From NCBI RefSeq assembly GCF_002251245.1, contig NZ_NPJG01000018.1, positions 1-64,000 on the forward strand: 64,000 nt of DNA, in the 5' to 3' direction. Numbering within the stretch: the stretch's first letter is position 1; each line of letters begins with the position of its first letter. Positions 26,146-36,259 of this stretch are shown here, one piece after another. Origin of the DNA: Prevotella sp. P5-92 (GTDB lineage: Bacteria; Bacteroidota; Bacteroidia; Bacteroidales; Bacteroidaceae). Position numbers and translations under genes: made by a program. The notes beneath the pieces were generated by a model. It saw only the letters and a program-made list of their open reading frames with translations. It had not been told where the DNA came from and ran no database searches.

Positions 26146-29100
26146 ATGATGAAAAGAATCGTGAAAAGAAGTCTGCTGCTCATCCTGGCGCTGATGGTCG
26201 CCCAGATGGTGTCCGCCCAGGCTCTCGACAAATCGCGTATTACCGTGGTGATGGAGAATGCCACCGTAAAGCAGTTTCTCGATGAAGTGGAGCGTCAGAC
26301 AGGAATCGAGTTCCTCTACAATACCGACGAAGTGAAAGACCTGCGTGTCACCGTGAAGGAGACCAATGCCGTAGCCCGGCAGGTGATTACGAAGGTGATG
26401 GCCGACATTGGCTGTGAGATCAAGGAGAACAACGGTATCGTGGTGGTCAGACTGGTGAAGGAAGGCAAGAGCCGCCACACCGTGAGAGGCTATGTGGTCG
26501 ACGAGAACAAAGAGCCGGTGATTGGCGCGCAAGTGAGAATCATGGGCACGAAGATGAATACCGTGACCAATGTCGACGGTGAGTTCTATTTCGACCAGAC
26601 GATGCCCGAAAAGGCGCGCGTGCAGATCACCTATATCGGCATGCAGACAGTTCACCTGCCCGTGAAGAGCAATATGGTGATTAACATGAAGTCGGACACG
26701 CAGATGCTCGAGGGTGTGGTAGTGACCGGCTACCAGCAGCTGGACCGCCGCCACCTGACCAGTTCGGTCACCAGTAAGGACATGAGCGAACTTGAGATTC
26801 CCGGTGTGGCCGACCTCTCGAAGATGCTCGAAGGTAAGATTCCCGACCTGGTGTCGTTTAGTAGTAGTGGAGAAATCAATGCTACCAACCGCATCCGTAT
26901 TCGCGGAACCAGCACACTCATCGGTAACCGCGAACCGCTGTGGGTGCTCGACGGCATCATCCTTTCCGACCCTGTAGGCTTGTCGCCCGATGTGCTGAAC
27001 GATCCCGACTACATCAACCGCATTGGTAATGCCATCGCTGGCATCAACCCGCAAGACATTCTGCGCATTGACGTGCTGAAAGATGCTGCCGCCACCGCTC
27101 TCTACGGAACGCGTGCGGCCAATGGCGTGATTGTGGTGACCACCAAGAGTGGTCGCGAGGGCAAACCCACTATCACGTATTCCGGACAGTTCACCTTTCG
27201 TAAACGTCCCTATTATACAGACGATAAAATCAATCTGATGAACTCGGTGGAACGCATCCAGTTCTCGCAATATCTGGCAGAGCAACATTACATCTATCCG
27301 CCCAACATGCCTAAGGTGGGCTACGAGCAGGCTCTGAGCAACCTCTATCTGGGCATTTACGACCAGCAGACTTTCGATGAGCAAGTATCAAGGATGCAAA
27401 CCATGAACACCGACTGGTTCGACATCCTCTGCCACAACTCTTTCTCTCACGATCACTCCGTGTCGGTCTCTGGCGGTTCGTCGAAAGTGCGTTACTATAC
27501 TTCTATAGGTTATACTGATCAGGACGATGTAATCAACAACACCATAAACCGTCGTTATACGGCCATGGCGAAAATTGACTTTGACCTGACAAAAAAACTG
27601 AAGGTGCAGTTCAATCTGAATGGCTATCTGAACAATCGCCAGTATGCACAGTCGGACAACAACCCCATCAACTATGCTTATAACACTAGCCGCGCCATTC
27701 CTGCCTACAACAGCGACGGCAGCTATGCCCACTATCTGAAGGCTGGCAACAATGGATTCTATAATTTCAGCATCCTGAATGAATTGGATAACAGCTATAA
27801 CAAGCAGGAGACAAATGCCGTGACCGCTACGGCCAATGCCCGTTATCAGGCCACCGACGATCTTTTCTTCAATGCAGTGCTCTCGGCCAACATCTCTAAT
27901 TCGAGCCTTGAAGGGTGGTGGGGCGAGAACACTTTCTATGCGTCAAGTCTGCGTAAAGCAGAGATGGGTGAGGAACCCTCACTGACCAGCACCATGCCCT
28001 ATGGTGGCGAGCTCTCCTTGCAGAAAAACCGCAACGTAGGTTGGACGGCCCGTCTGCAAGGAAACTACAATAAGTATCTGGGCGAGAACAAACACCATAA
28101 CATCAATGTGGCGCTTGGTCTTGAGGCATCCAGCTCTAACTACAAGGGTGACAACTATACGCAGCGTGGCTATTATCACGACCGTGGCCGCACTTTTGCC
28201 AGCAGCATCCCTCTCGACTATGCCAGTTATTGGAGTTGGGTGAGGACCAATGTGCCCCACATCACCGACACAAAGAGCAACATGGTGTCGGCTTATGCCA
28301 CATTGTCGTATTCTTATAAACAACTGTTTACGCTCAATGCCAACGGCCGTTACGATGGCTCCAACAAGTTCGGCAGCCGCAGTAACGAGAATCTGCTGCC
28401 CATCTGGTCGGTATCGGGCAATGCCAATCTTCAGGAGATCTTTGGCATTAAGGCCAACTGGCTGACCTTCCTCCGTATGAAGGCATCGTATGGTGAGCAG
28501 GGAAACATGCTCGACAACCAGACGCCGGAAATGATTATCAAGAAAGGAAACATGTCGGCTTACTATAATGAGATGACATCTACTGCCGCCTATTTTGCCA
28601 ATCCCGACTTGAAATGGGAGAAAACTCACTCTACCAACCTGGGGTTTGAGGTGGGATTCTTCGACAACCGCCTGCAGCTGGAGGCTGAGTATTATTTCAA
28701 GAAGACCACCGACGCCTTTATGAGTAAGAAGATTTCCGATGTGAACGGTTTCGAGTCGTATATCGTTAACTCTGGAACCATCGAGAACCGAGGATACAAC
28801 GTCACGCTCACGGCTACTCCTGTCAAGTTCAAGGATTTCTACTGGATTGTGTCGGGCAGCATGTCTAAAATATTTAATAAGGTGAAGACTGTTCCTGGCG
28901 CAGAAACCTACGAGCTGAATGACTTCCTCTCGGGTACTGCCGTGGTTGAGGGTCAGCCTGTGGGCACGTTCTATTCTTACAGGTTCGCCGGACTGAGCCC
29001 TGTGGACGGAGGTCCCTATTTCTATGACTGGGAAGACCGCTGGAACGAGTTGAAAGACCGAGGCAACTACTTCATCTATACCAGTGTGCTCACACCTTCA

Positions 29101-29691
29101 GGCCGTCGTGAACCCGACATCACCGGCAGCTTCAACAACACGATTACTTATCGCCAATGGCGTTTAGGTTTTACGCTGCTTTACAATCTGGGAGCCAAAA
29201 CCCGTTTGTTCCGTCTTTTCGACGGATTGAACGGAATGGGTTATTCTTCCGAGCAGAATGTCAGCCGCGACATGCTCGACCGTTGGATGAAACCCGGTGA
29301 TGAGCAACACACCAACATTCCGGCTATTCTTGGCTATGGCAACCCGGCCAATCAGTACTATAGCAGTCACTGGGCCGATCCGGGACTGAGTGGCTGGTCG
29401 GGCAACCCTGCTATTGCCACAAACTCATGGACAATGTATGACTACAGTGATGTGCGTGTGGTCAGCGGTGACTACCTGAAACTGTCCACCGTGAACTTGA
29501 CCTACGAGCTGTCAGAGAAACAACTGGCAAAGCTGAAACTCCAGCGTCTGGCCATCACGCTGAGCGCCTATAACCTGAAGACATGGTGCGACAGCAAGCT
29601 GAGGGGCCAAACTCCCACTCAGGGAGGATTCAGCCAGGTGCAGCTCTCCGACACACCGAGCTATACATTAGGCATCAATATAAATTTCTAA
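26146..29691 (+). CDS. SusC/RagA-family TonB-dependent transporter with STN domain
   Basis: The 1181 residues comprise a signal peptide (cut after VSAQ, about 25) and an STN domain (about 30-110; EFLYNTDEVKDL, VKQFLDEVERQTG). A carboxypeptidase-like domain follows (about 113-190; GYVVDENKEPVIGAQV, NVDGEFYF). The plug has the SusC signature (VLKDAAATALYGTRAANGVI), and a large barrel ends in Phe. An STN domain normally talks to a FecR/ECF pair, but only a FecR stump remains upstream. It imports an unknown ligand across the outer membrane together with the SusD-like protein 20 bp downstream. Starts at 26146 and 26149 are equivalent. Confidence 0.95.
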   Translation: MMKRIVKRSLLLILALMVAQMVSAQALDKSRITVVMENATVKQFLDEVERQTGIEFLYNTDEVKDLRVTVKETNAVARQVITKVMADIGCEIKENNGIVVVRLVKEGKSRHTVRGYVVDENKEPVIGAQVRIMGTKMNTVTNVDGEFYFDQTMPEKARVQITYIGMQTVHLPVKSNMVINMKSDTQMLEGVVVTGYQQLDRRHLTSSVTSKDMSELEIPGVADLSKMLEGKIPDLVSFSSSGEINATNRIRIRGTSTLIGNREPLWVLDGIILSDPVGLSPDVLNDPDYINRIGNAIAGINPQDILRIDVLKDAAATALYGTRAANGVIVVTTKSGREGKPTITYSGQFTFRKRPYYTDDKINLMNSVERIQFSQYLAEQHYIYPPNMPKVGYEQALSNLYLGIYDQQTFDEQVSRMQTMNTDWFDILCHNSFSHDHSVSVSGGSSKVRYYTSIGYTDQDDVINNTINRRYTAMAKIDFDLTKKLKVQFNLNGYLNNRQYAQSDNNPINYAYNTSRAIPAYNSDGSYAHYLKAGNNGFYNFSILNELDNSYNKQETNAVTATANARYQATDDLFFNAVLSANISNSSLEGWWGENTFYASSLRKAEMGEEPSLTSTMPYGGELSLQKNRNVGWTARLQGNYNKYLGENKHHNINVALGLEASSSNYKGDNYTQRGYYHDRGRTFASSIPLDYASYWSWVRTNVPHITDTKSNMVSAYATLSYSYKQLFTLNANGRYDGSNKFGSRSNENLLPIWSVSGNANLQEIFGIKANWLTFLRMKASYGEQGNMLDNQTPEMIIKKGNMSAYYNEMTSTAAYFANPDLKWEKTHSTNLGFEVGFFDNRLQLEAEYYFKKTTDAFMSKKISDVNGFESYIVNSGTIENRGYNVTLTATPVKFKDFYWIVSGSMSKIFNKVKTVPGAETYELNDFLSGTAVVEGQPVGTFYSYRFAGLSPVDGGPYFYDWEDRWNELKDRGNYFIYTSVLTPSGRREPDITGSFNNTITYRQWRLGFTLLYNLGAKTRLFRLFDGLNGMGYSSEQNVSRDMLDRWMKPGDEQHTNIPAILGYGNPANQYYSSHWADPGLSGWSGNPAIATNSWTMYDYSDVRVVSGDYLKLSTVNLTYELSEKQLAKLKLQRLAITLSAYNLKTWCDSKLRGQTPTQGGFSQVQLSDTPSYTLGININF

Positions 29692-29711
29692 ATTAAGGAG
29701 GATAGAACGAT

Positions 29712-31316
29712 ATGAAAAAAGTCATATATCAATTGTTCTGCATGCTGGGAGTGCTGGCTGCCACTGCCTCATGCGGTAGTTTCCTGGAGGATTATTCGCA
29801 AGACGTTGATTACATTCGCTCTTGGAAAGACCTTGACGAGCTGCTCATCGGCGACTGCTATTTGAGTGCTCAGGGAACAGACGGATTCTATTATCAGCCC
29901 AACTATGCCCAGTTCCTGCATCTGATTGCCGACGAGGTGGAAGAAAACAACTGCGCATACGACGGTTCGAGTGCCGACTTTGACCACCATCCGGCCGAGT
30001 TTGGCTATTACACCTGGCAGCAGCGTGTGGGTATCAACGAGAACTACACGGGTTTTGCCACTGAGAATACCACTTGGACGAAGATTTATAAGTGCATCAA
30101 TATTGCCAACAACGTGCTTTTCAGCATCGACAAAGTGCCACAGAACAAAGATGCAGAAATAGAAGGTGCAGCAAAGGTGACCGGCGAGGCTCATTTCCTA
30201 CGGGCATACTACTATTTCTTCCTCGTCAATTTGTACGGAAAGCCTTACAACCCGTCGACGGCAAGCACCGACTTGGGAGTGCCATTGAAAACCAATGCGG
30301 AAGTGATAGACATCAAGTACACCCGAAACACGGTGCAAGAGACCTACGATTTAATTCTGAGTGACTTGCAGGCTGCCGAGGAAGCTTTCGGAAAGGTGAA
30401 GGCAGAGAAGAAATCTATCTATCGGGCAGACCTGACAGCGGTCTATCTGCTGCTGAGCCGTGTGCATTTGTACATGCAAAATTGGCAGAAGGCTGCCGAA
30501 TATGCCCAGAAGGTTATCAGCAGACACTCGCGCTTGGTGGATTTGAACACAAATACCGACAAATTTATGCTCAAAAGCAATGCCGAGAACATTTTCTCTA
30601 TGGGCGGCGATGACCTGCCTGTCATGTTTAAATACATGTATCAGGGACTGCGGGTAAGCAAAAGCCAGTACGACATTTATACCAACAATGACTTGCGCCG
30701 TTCACAATGGTTATGGAAATCGGGTAAATTCCAGGGACTGACCATGCGTGAGGTTACCAAAACTTACAATCAGCTGCCCGAAAAGACAGAACCCCGTTAT
30801 TATTGGTATGCTTATAGCGAAGGATTGAGAGGATATATCCCTGAAGTGTCCTCTATCTTCTGGATGCGGTCGGCCGAGGCCTACCTCAATCTGGCTGAGG
30901 CTGAGGCTTATCAGGGGAATGAGGATGCAGCGCGTTCTGCCGTGAACAAACTGCGCGCCGCAAGAATCAAGAAAGACGCAGCAGGGCTGAATATTACATC
31001 TAACGGCAGTCAACTGATAAAAGACATCCGGTTGGAGCGCCGTAAAGAGCTGATGCTGCAGGGACACCGTTGGTTTGACCTGCGCCGCTATCGTGTGTGC
31101 AGTGTTGAGCCCGAGAAGATTTCAATCACTCACGACTACACCATCTATGCAGAACGTGGAAGGGCAGAAGTGAAAGAAACCCATCGTTTTGTCCTAACCG
31201 AGGACGATGCCTCGTGGACATTGCCTATCCCTAACGAAGTGTTGGAATACAACACCGACATGCAGAACAATGGCAACCAGTGGCGGGAATATACGGTTGT
31301 TCCCACTAGCGAGTAA
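29712..31316 (+). CDS. SusD/RagB-family surface lipoprotein
   Basis: This 534-residue lipoprotein (ATASC, Cys21) is built mainly of TPR-like helices. Typical SusD marks include GEAHFLRAYYYFFLVNLYG in the first third and IRLERRKELMLQGHRWFDLRRY near the C-terminus. It forms the lid over the SusC channel and captures ligand at the cell surface. Ligand-binding residues cannot be read from sequence alone. Confidence 0.95.
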   Translation: MKKVIYQLFCMLGVLAATASCGSFLEDYSQDVDYIRSWKDLDELLIGDCYLSAQGTDGFYYQPNYAQFLHLIADEVEENNCAYDGSSADFDHHPAEFGYYTWQQRVGINENYTGFATENTTWTKIYKCINIANNVLFSIDKVPQNKDAEIEGAAKVTGEAHFLRAYYYFFLVNLYGKPYNPSTASTDLGVPLKTNAEVIDIKYTRNTVQETYDLILSDLQAAEEAFGKVKAEKKSIYRADLTAVYLLLSRVHLYMQNWQKAAEYAQKVISRHSRLVDLNTNTDKFMLKSNAENIFSMGGDDLPVMFKYMYQGLRVSKSQYDIYTNNDLRRSQWLWKSGKFQGLTMREVTKTYNQLPEKTEPRYYWYAYSEGLRGYIPEVSSIFWMRSAEAYLNLAEAEAYQGNEDAARSAVNKLRAARIKKDAAGLNITSNGSQLIKDIRLERRKELMLQGHRWFDLRRYRVCSVEPEKISITHDYTIYAERGRAEVKETHRFVLTEDDASWTLPIPNEVLEYNTDMQNNGNQWREYTVVPTSE

Positions 31317-31346
31317 TCCTTAAAACATTATACATCAGAAAACATC

Positions 31347-32261
31347 ATGAAACGATTATTCTATTCATTTGCAATCATATTGTCGGGCATTTGCCTCTTC
31401 TCGTGTGAGAGTGAGGATGCTTTGGAGCCAGACTACAAGAATCCCTCCGACTATTTCCAGCCCGCTGCCGACGACAATAGCGAGGAGGCGCAACTGCGGC
31501 GCAAGTTCTTCGCCGATTATGGGTCGTATCTGCTGTTCAACGATACGCTGCAGAATGTGTATCTGGGAAAAGATATCAATGGCGACCCGCGCTATTTCGT
31601 CGAGACTATCGACTTGACTTATACCGTAGGACAGACGGGCTATGGTACTTCGCTGTCGTCATACACATTTACTTATATTCCCAATTTCGAGCAAAAACTC
31701 GCCATGACGGAGTATTTAGAGACTTATATCCTTCCGCATTTCAGCGATGCCATGCGTCCCTACTCATGGCTGCTCACGAAAACCATCATTGGTAAGATGG
31801 ACAAATACGACTCGGCACAGACCTTCAGTCCCTATGCAGTGGTGAACCAGCGGTGCGTGGCAGTGGCCTGCAACTATCTGACGCAGCGTGAGCGCACCGA
31901 AGCACAGAAAAAAAATTATGCTTCGCGTGTTCTGAACATCATGGTCAGCTCGATGGTGAAAGCCCAGACAGATGCCTTCGGAGAGTTCGAGGCTGTCAGC
32001 CACGACTATTACGGACGTTCGTACAGCAGTCTGGGACTGGAGAATGTGAACCAGGAAAAGCTCTACCAGTATGGCTTCCTGGTGGCAGGTAGTCCAGTGG
32101 GCTACATGACCGACCTCTCGAACGACATTTCGTCGTATGCCTCCAATGTGGTCGCCTATACCGACGAGCAGCTGGAGCAGCGCTATGGCAAATACGAGCT
32201 TGTGATGCTGAAGCACAGGCTGATGAAACAGACTTTGGAACGACTTGGTTATATTTTTTAA
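31347..32261 (+). CDS. SusCD-associated lipoprotein of unknown function
   Basis: This 304-residue protein has lipobox LFSC (Cys20) followed by an acidic stretch (ESEDALEPD). RRKFFADYGSYLLFNDTL and ILPHFSDAMRPYSWLL recall lipoproteins next to SusC/SusD pairs that are annotated as putative zinc-binding metallopeptidases. I find no HExxH, so peptidase activity is not supported. It is tightly placed in the operon (30 bp after susD, 11 bp before the next gene). It probably adds to the surface complex. Confidence 0.7.
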   Translation: MKRLFYSFAIILSGICLFSCESEDALEPDYKNPSDYFQPAADDNSEEAQLRRKFFADYGSYLLFNDTLQNVYLGKDINGDPRYFVETIDLTYTVGQTGYGTSLSSYTFTYIPNFEQKLAMTEYLETYILPHFSDAMRPYSWLLTKTIIGKMDKYDSAQTFSPYAVVNQRCVAVACNYLTQRERTEAQKKNYASRVLNIMVSSMVKAQTDAFGEFEAVSHDYYGRSYSSLGLENVNQEKLYQYGFLVAGSPVGYMTDLSNDISSYASNVVAYTDEQLEQRYGKYELVMLKHRLMKQTLERLGYIF

Positions 32262-32272
32262 TTGAACGAGAC

Positions 32273-32980
32273 ATGAGGAAATATCAATCTATGGTTTTGC
32301 CCCTGCTGGCATGGGTGTTGCTCCTGACTGTCGCTGCGTGCGACAAGGACGATGAGGAAGTGATGGGAAAAATTGCTCCCTCGGCATCTGGAACCTTTGT
32401 TGACGAACGCGACGGACATGAGTATCGTTGGGTGAGATATGGCAGTCTGGACTGGATGGCAGATAATTTCAGTTATGATTTGAAAAACGAGCAGAGATGC
32501 CTCGTCTATCTGAATGCCGAAGACTATCAGTATAACCGGGCAAGCACCAAGAACCTGGCTAAGTATGGCAGACTATACAATCTGCCCGGAGCACTGGAGG
32601 CTTGTCCCGAGGGGTGGCGCGTGCCTACCGATGCCGACTGGCAGAACCTGGAGTGCTGTCTGGGTATGTCTCCCGATGAGGCTGCAAAGATGGACTGGCG
32701 CGGAAACATTGCGCATCGCATGTTTTCGCTGGAAGATGATCCGTGCGACCTGAACCTGCGGTTGGGAGGTTATTGGACCACAAACATCAATATGAGCCGC
32801 TCGCCCTACCGCATGATGGGCCTTTTCGGCTATTATTGGTCATCGAGTCTTGACGAGCAGAAAGAGGGCATGTATTATCTCTATCGCAAGTTTGCCTACA
32901 ACCGCAACGAGGTGTGCAGGCAGAGCATCGAGTCAGAGAAAGTGAAACTATACGTCAGATACGTAAGAGATGCTCACTAG
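32273..32980 (+). CDS. FISUMP-domain lipoprotein
   Basis: This 235-residue lipoprotein (VAAC, Cys23) has DKDDEE after the Cys, which suggests surface display. The body fits the Fibrobacter succinogenes major paralogous domain: DGHEYRWVRYGSLDWMADN, then YGRLYNLPGALEACPEGWRVPTDADW and GYYWSSS. The domain is common in secreted proteins of gut anaerobes and has no assigned activity. Its end overlaps the next gene by 11 bp. Confidence 0.82.
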   Translation: MRKYQSMVLPLLAWVLLLTVAACDKDDEEVMGKIAPSASGTFVDERDGHEYRWVRYGSLDWMADNFSYDLKNEQRCLVYLNAEDYQYNRASTKNLAKYGRLYNLPGALEACPEGWRVPTDADWQNLECCLGMSPDEAAKMDWRGNIAHRMFSLEDDPCDLNLRLGGYWTTNINMSRSPYRMMGLFGYYWSSSLDEQKEGMYYLYRKFAYNRNEVCRQSIESEKVKLYVRYVRDAH

Positions 32981-33836
32981 GCTGCTTATCCTTTTGACCC
33001 TGTGGATGGGCTCGCTGACAGTGAGCGCTCAGGATGCCGACTCCATCAACAAGGCAGCTCAGCATCCGGAGTTCATCCATGTGTATCTGGTCACCATCGG
33101 ACCCGGCAACGATGCCGTGTCGGCTTACGGCCATGCGGCCATACGCTTGCAGTGTGAGTCGAAGCAACTGGACTATTGTTTCTCGTTTAACATGAGCGAC
33201 ACTGGCCTTGCACCGTTGAAATTTGTTGCCGGTACGGCCAAGGCTGGATTCCAGGCCGTCCCCACCGATCGGTTTGTTGAGCAGTACAGGCAAGAAGGCC
33301 GTGCCGTGAGCGAGTATCAGCTGAACCTACTGCCGCTGGAAGAACAGCAGCTGTGGCGGTTGCTCGACGAGGAAATCGTGAAAGGGGCCTACTGGAAGTA
33401 TGATTTCATCACCGTCAACTGCACGTCGATGTGTGTGTGGATCGTTCAGAGGGCACTCACGGGCGAGCGTCTTTTCTGCCGCAACATGCCGCCAGCGCTG
33501 AGTCGGCCATACAAGGAGTTGCTGCATGAGATATCGGCCCATTCGCCGTGGATGGAGTTGTTTTTCAACATCAGGCTCTTCTCCAGGCGCAATGATATAG
33601 GTACACCCGATGCGAAGATGGTGCCCGATGTGCTGGCAGCGGTGTGGTCTGACTCGCAGATAGAGGATTCTGCGGGTAACCAGCGCCCGATGATTGTCGG
33701 CAGCAGAACAATCTGCCAGCAGAAGGTGGCCTTGACCAGTCCGCTTGTCACGCCCTGCATGGCGGGATGGATGGTGGTGGTAGTGGTACTGGCTGCGGGT
33801 GGCATGCTCTGGCACAAACGAAAAAGAAATGTTTAA
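32970..33836 (+). CDS. Lnb N-terminal-like (DUF4105) periplasmic protein
   Basis: The 288 residues comprise a signal peptide (cut near VSAQ, about 21), a soluble domain and a C-terminal membrane helix (about 260-280, GWMVVVVVLAAGGML) followed by a basic tail. The domain has SAYGHAAIRL and, later, DFITVNCTSMCVW. This His and Asn-Cys pairing is typical of DUF4105/Lnb-N, a papain/transglutaminase-like fold. A Cys-His thiol enzyme is plausible; the target is unknown. Co-transcription with two thioredoxin-like genes could mean that this active-site Cys is kept reduced by them. Confidence 0.75.
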   Translation: MLTRLLILLTLWMGSLTVSAQDADSINKAAQHPEFIHVYLVTIGPGNDAVSAYGHAAIRLQCESKQLDYCFSFNMSDTGLAPLKFVAGTAKAGFQAVPTDRFVEQYRQEGRAVSEYQLNLLPLEEQQLWRLLDEEIVKGAYWKYDFITVNCTSMCVWIVQRALTGERLFCRNMPPALSRPYKELLHEISAHSPWMELFFNIRLFSRRNDIGTPDAKMVPDVLAAVWSDSQIEDSAGNQRPMIVGSRTICQQKVALTSPLVTPCMAGWMVVVVVLAAGGMLWHKRKRNV

Positions 33837-33859
33837 CAATTTAATAGAAAGATTTATAT

Positions 33860-35206
33860 ATGAAAAAGTTCTTTATCAATTTGAATGCTAAGCGGCTGAT
33901 GGTTTCAGCATCGCTGATAGCTGTGTTCTCACTCCCGGCATCAGCCAGTGAAACATGGTATGCCTATCATGCGCAGGTAGAAGCATACCCCACGGGTGCC
34001 GGACAGGTGTATATCTCTACAGAATTTGGGGTTCCCGAGTCGGAGCGCCAGTATAGTGAGCGACAGACCAAGGAGATTGTTTCTAAAGATGGCACGCTGT
34101 TTGTCTATCCCAAGGCTAATGAGGGATGGCAGTGCATTGGTGTGACGACCGACGAACTCAACGAAAACGAGGAGTGGGTATATGTGGATTCACTGTCCAA
34201 CATTGTTTACCCTGATCAGGAATACATCACCGTCTCCATGCCTAATGGCATCTATACAAAAATCATAGATCCGGTTACGGGCGAGGAGCAGGATGCCGAC
34301 TCTGCCACCACAGCGACACTGATGCCGTTGGATCCGAACAACAGTTTCAAAACCATCTTCACCCATGTGGCTGTCGATGAGTTTGACGATCAGAATGCTC
34401 TGGGCTCAACGGCAATCAGCAAACTGGCCAACTATATTGGCGACAAGGTGACACTGACGGCCACTCCGAACGATGAGCGCTGCCACTTCGTGAAATGGAC
34501 ACTCGACGGCAAAGACGTGTCGACAGAGGCCTCTATCGATGTGGATGTGACTGGCATTGCCACTTATCTGGCTCATTTCACTGCCGACTCTGCCGAAGTG
34601 CTGCACTTCGCTGAAGAGGGTGAATATAAGGTGTGGTATAGTCCCGACACCCGCATTTCTATTCCTTCGAACGTGAATTACTTTGTCCTCTATGCCGACA
34701 GCGTACAGAAAGAGGGTGACGAGATTGTTGCCAAGCCCAGTCCTTATCGCTACAGCGTGGACCCTGGCTTTCCGACAATCCTCTACGGAAAAGGCGATGC
34801 CCAAATTGTGAAGACTCCTGCCATTCCTTACGGTTTCGGCGACAACCTCTTTGCCTATTCGGGTGCTGACGGTGTGAAAATCGACACGCTTGATGTGGAG
34901 AAAAAGTACTACACCTTCGACACCAATGCGGTCGTATTCAATCAGGTGAGCGGTACAATCGCCCCCAACACGGTTTATGTGGGAATACCCGACAGCGTGT
35001 TCACCAACGCCAGTAAAGAGGTGCCTGCCACCATTCCTTTGAAAAATCTGTCGAGCATCGCTGCAGGCATTGCCGCACCTGTGGCCAAGCCCGTTGCCAT
35101 CAGAAAAGGCATCTACACCATCGACGGCCGCCGTGTCAACGCCATGGAGCAGAAGGGTATCTACATCTATGATGGCAAGAAAGTGCTTTATCGTAAAGAC
35201 AAGTAA
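33860..35206 (+). CDS. Secreted protein with InlB-repeat-like module and C-terminal tail
   Basis: The 448-residue protein has a signal peptide (cut near PASAS, about 30). The central region DKVTLTATPNDERCHFVKWTL with a following AHFTAD matches divergent InlB B-repeat modules. The last 35 residues (KGIYTIDGRRVNAMEQKGIYIYDGKKVLY) form the same tail type as the gene at 17717. It is probably cell-surface-exposed or secreted; the function is unknown. Confidence 0.72.
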   Translation: MKKFFINLNAKRLMVSASLIAVFSLPASASETWYAYHAQVEAYPTGAGQVYISTEFGVPESERQYSERQTKEIVSKDGTLFVYPKANEGWQCIGVTTDELNENEEWVYVDSLSNIVYPDQEYITVSMPNGIYTKIIDPVTGEEQDADSATTATLMPLDPNNSFKTIFTHVAVDEFDDQNALGSTAISKLANYIGDKVTLTATPNDERCHFVKWTLDGKDVSTEASIDVDVTGIATYLAHFTADSAEVLHFAEEGEYKVWYSPDTRISIPSNVNYFVLYADSVQKEGDEIVAKPSPYRYSVDPGFPTILYGKGDAQIVKTPAIPYGFGDNLFAYSGADGVKIDTLDVEKKYYTFDTNAVVFNQVSGTIAPNTVYVGIPDSVFTNASKEVPATIPLKNLSSIAAGIAAPVAKPVAIRKGIYTIDGRRVNAMEQKGIYIYDGKKVLYRKDK

Positions 35207-35224
35207 TCTCTCTTACGCAGAACA

Positions 35225-36259
35225 ATGAAAAAGTTCTTTTACTTACTGACCCTTCTTCTGAGCTTCCATACCATGCAAGCCCAGGAGATGGGTTTTATCA
35301 TTCATGGACAGGTCAATTTGCCCGACGGATATTCTGTGGGCATCGTCTGCCAAACCGACACCAGCTTTTCGGTGTCTATTGCCGATAGTCATATCAAAGA
35401 CGGCCAGTTCGTGCTCAAGGGCAAGCATCTGGAAAGTCCGGCCAAGGGTACGCTCATGACCAACAATCTGGAACTCGTGGAGAAAAACCACTGGCCCACC
35501 GACTCTATCCGCTGGACATATAATGAGATATTCCTCTCTGACGGCAATCTTACCTTTACGCCCGACTACCGTCTCATCGGCACACAAGTGCAGCGCGACT
35601 ACAACGACCTGCTCGACATGGGCGGCGAGATGAGTGCCGATGCCTTCGCGTTTATCGACAAGCATCCGCAATCTGTTATCTCGCTCTATCTGGCCAACCG
35701 CCTGTTGCAGCGCGGCTACAACCTCACCGACGAGCAGGTGGCTCATCTGGAAAAGACCATCCAGCCGCAAGGTGTCGACGCGGTGCGCGAGAAAGAGTAT
35801 GCCAAGCGCATCTGTGCTGCTAAGTATACTACGAAGGGCAGCGGCGTGGCCGACCTCGACTTGCTGGATGTGAACGGCAAACGTTGTCAGTTGGCGGGTG
35901 TGATGCCTCGTGGCAAATATGTGCTGATTGACTTCTGGGCCTCGTGGTGCGGCATGTGTCTGCATGCCATGCCCGAAGTGGCAGAGATAGCCAAGGACTT
36001 CAATGACATCTTCTGTGTGATAGGTGTGTCCATCGACACGAAAGATGCCGCCTGGCGCAAGGCGATGGAGAAACATCCCGAGCCTTGGCCACAGTATATC
36101 ACCACCAAGCAAGGCTATCAGGACCTCTTCGACAAATACCAGGTGGGCAACGGCGTGCCTTACTATCTGCTTGTGGCTCCCGACGGCAAGGTCATCACCT
36201 CGCCCGAGCATCCTTCTGATGTGCGTGAGTACCTAAATGGAATTGCAACAAAAAAATAA
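35225..36259 (+). CDS. TlpA-like thiol-disulfide oxidoreductase
   Basis: This 344-residue protein has a signal peptide (cut after MQAQ, about 20), a DUF4369-like beta domain (about 22-120), a helical middle, and a C-terminal thioredoxin domain. The active site is WASWCGMC (Cys242, Cys245). The cis-Pro loop reads GNGVPYYLLV. It acts in the periplasm or outer membrane face on disulfides. The ATG of the next gene overlaps the stop (AATAATGA). Confidence 0.9.
   Translation: MKKFFYLLTLLLSFHTMQAQEMGFIIHGQVNLPDGYSVGIVCQTDTSFSVSIADSHIKDGQFVLKGKHLESPAKGTLMTNNLELVEKNHWPTDSIRWTYNEIFLSDGNLTFTPDYRLIGTQVQRDYNDLLDMGGEMSADAFAFIDKHPQSVISLYLANRLLQRGYNLTDEQVAHLEKTIQPQGVDAVREKEYAKRICAAKYTTKGSGVADLDLLDVNGKRCQLAGVMPRGKYVLIDFWASWCGMCLHAMPEVAEIAKDFNDIFCVIGVSIDTKDAAWRKAMEKHPEPWPQYITTKQGYQDLFDKYQVGNGVPYYLLVAPDGKVITSPEHPSDVREYLNGIATKK

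Noticed and set aside
25906-27384. Long open frame (492 codons) on the minus strand across the FecR stump and SusC gene
   Set aside because: It is antisense to a clear SusC gene, has a His-rich, low-similarity translation and no promoter or start context. The codon bias of the true gene explains the open frame.
31347-32261. Zinc metallopeptidase call for the SusCD-associated lipoprotein
   Set aside because: There is resemblance to lipoproteins so named, but no HExxH motif or clear zinc ligands are visible.
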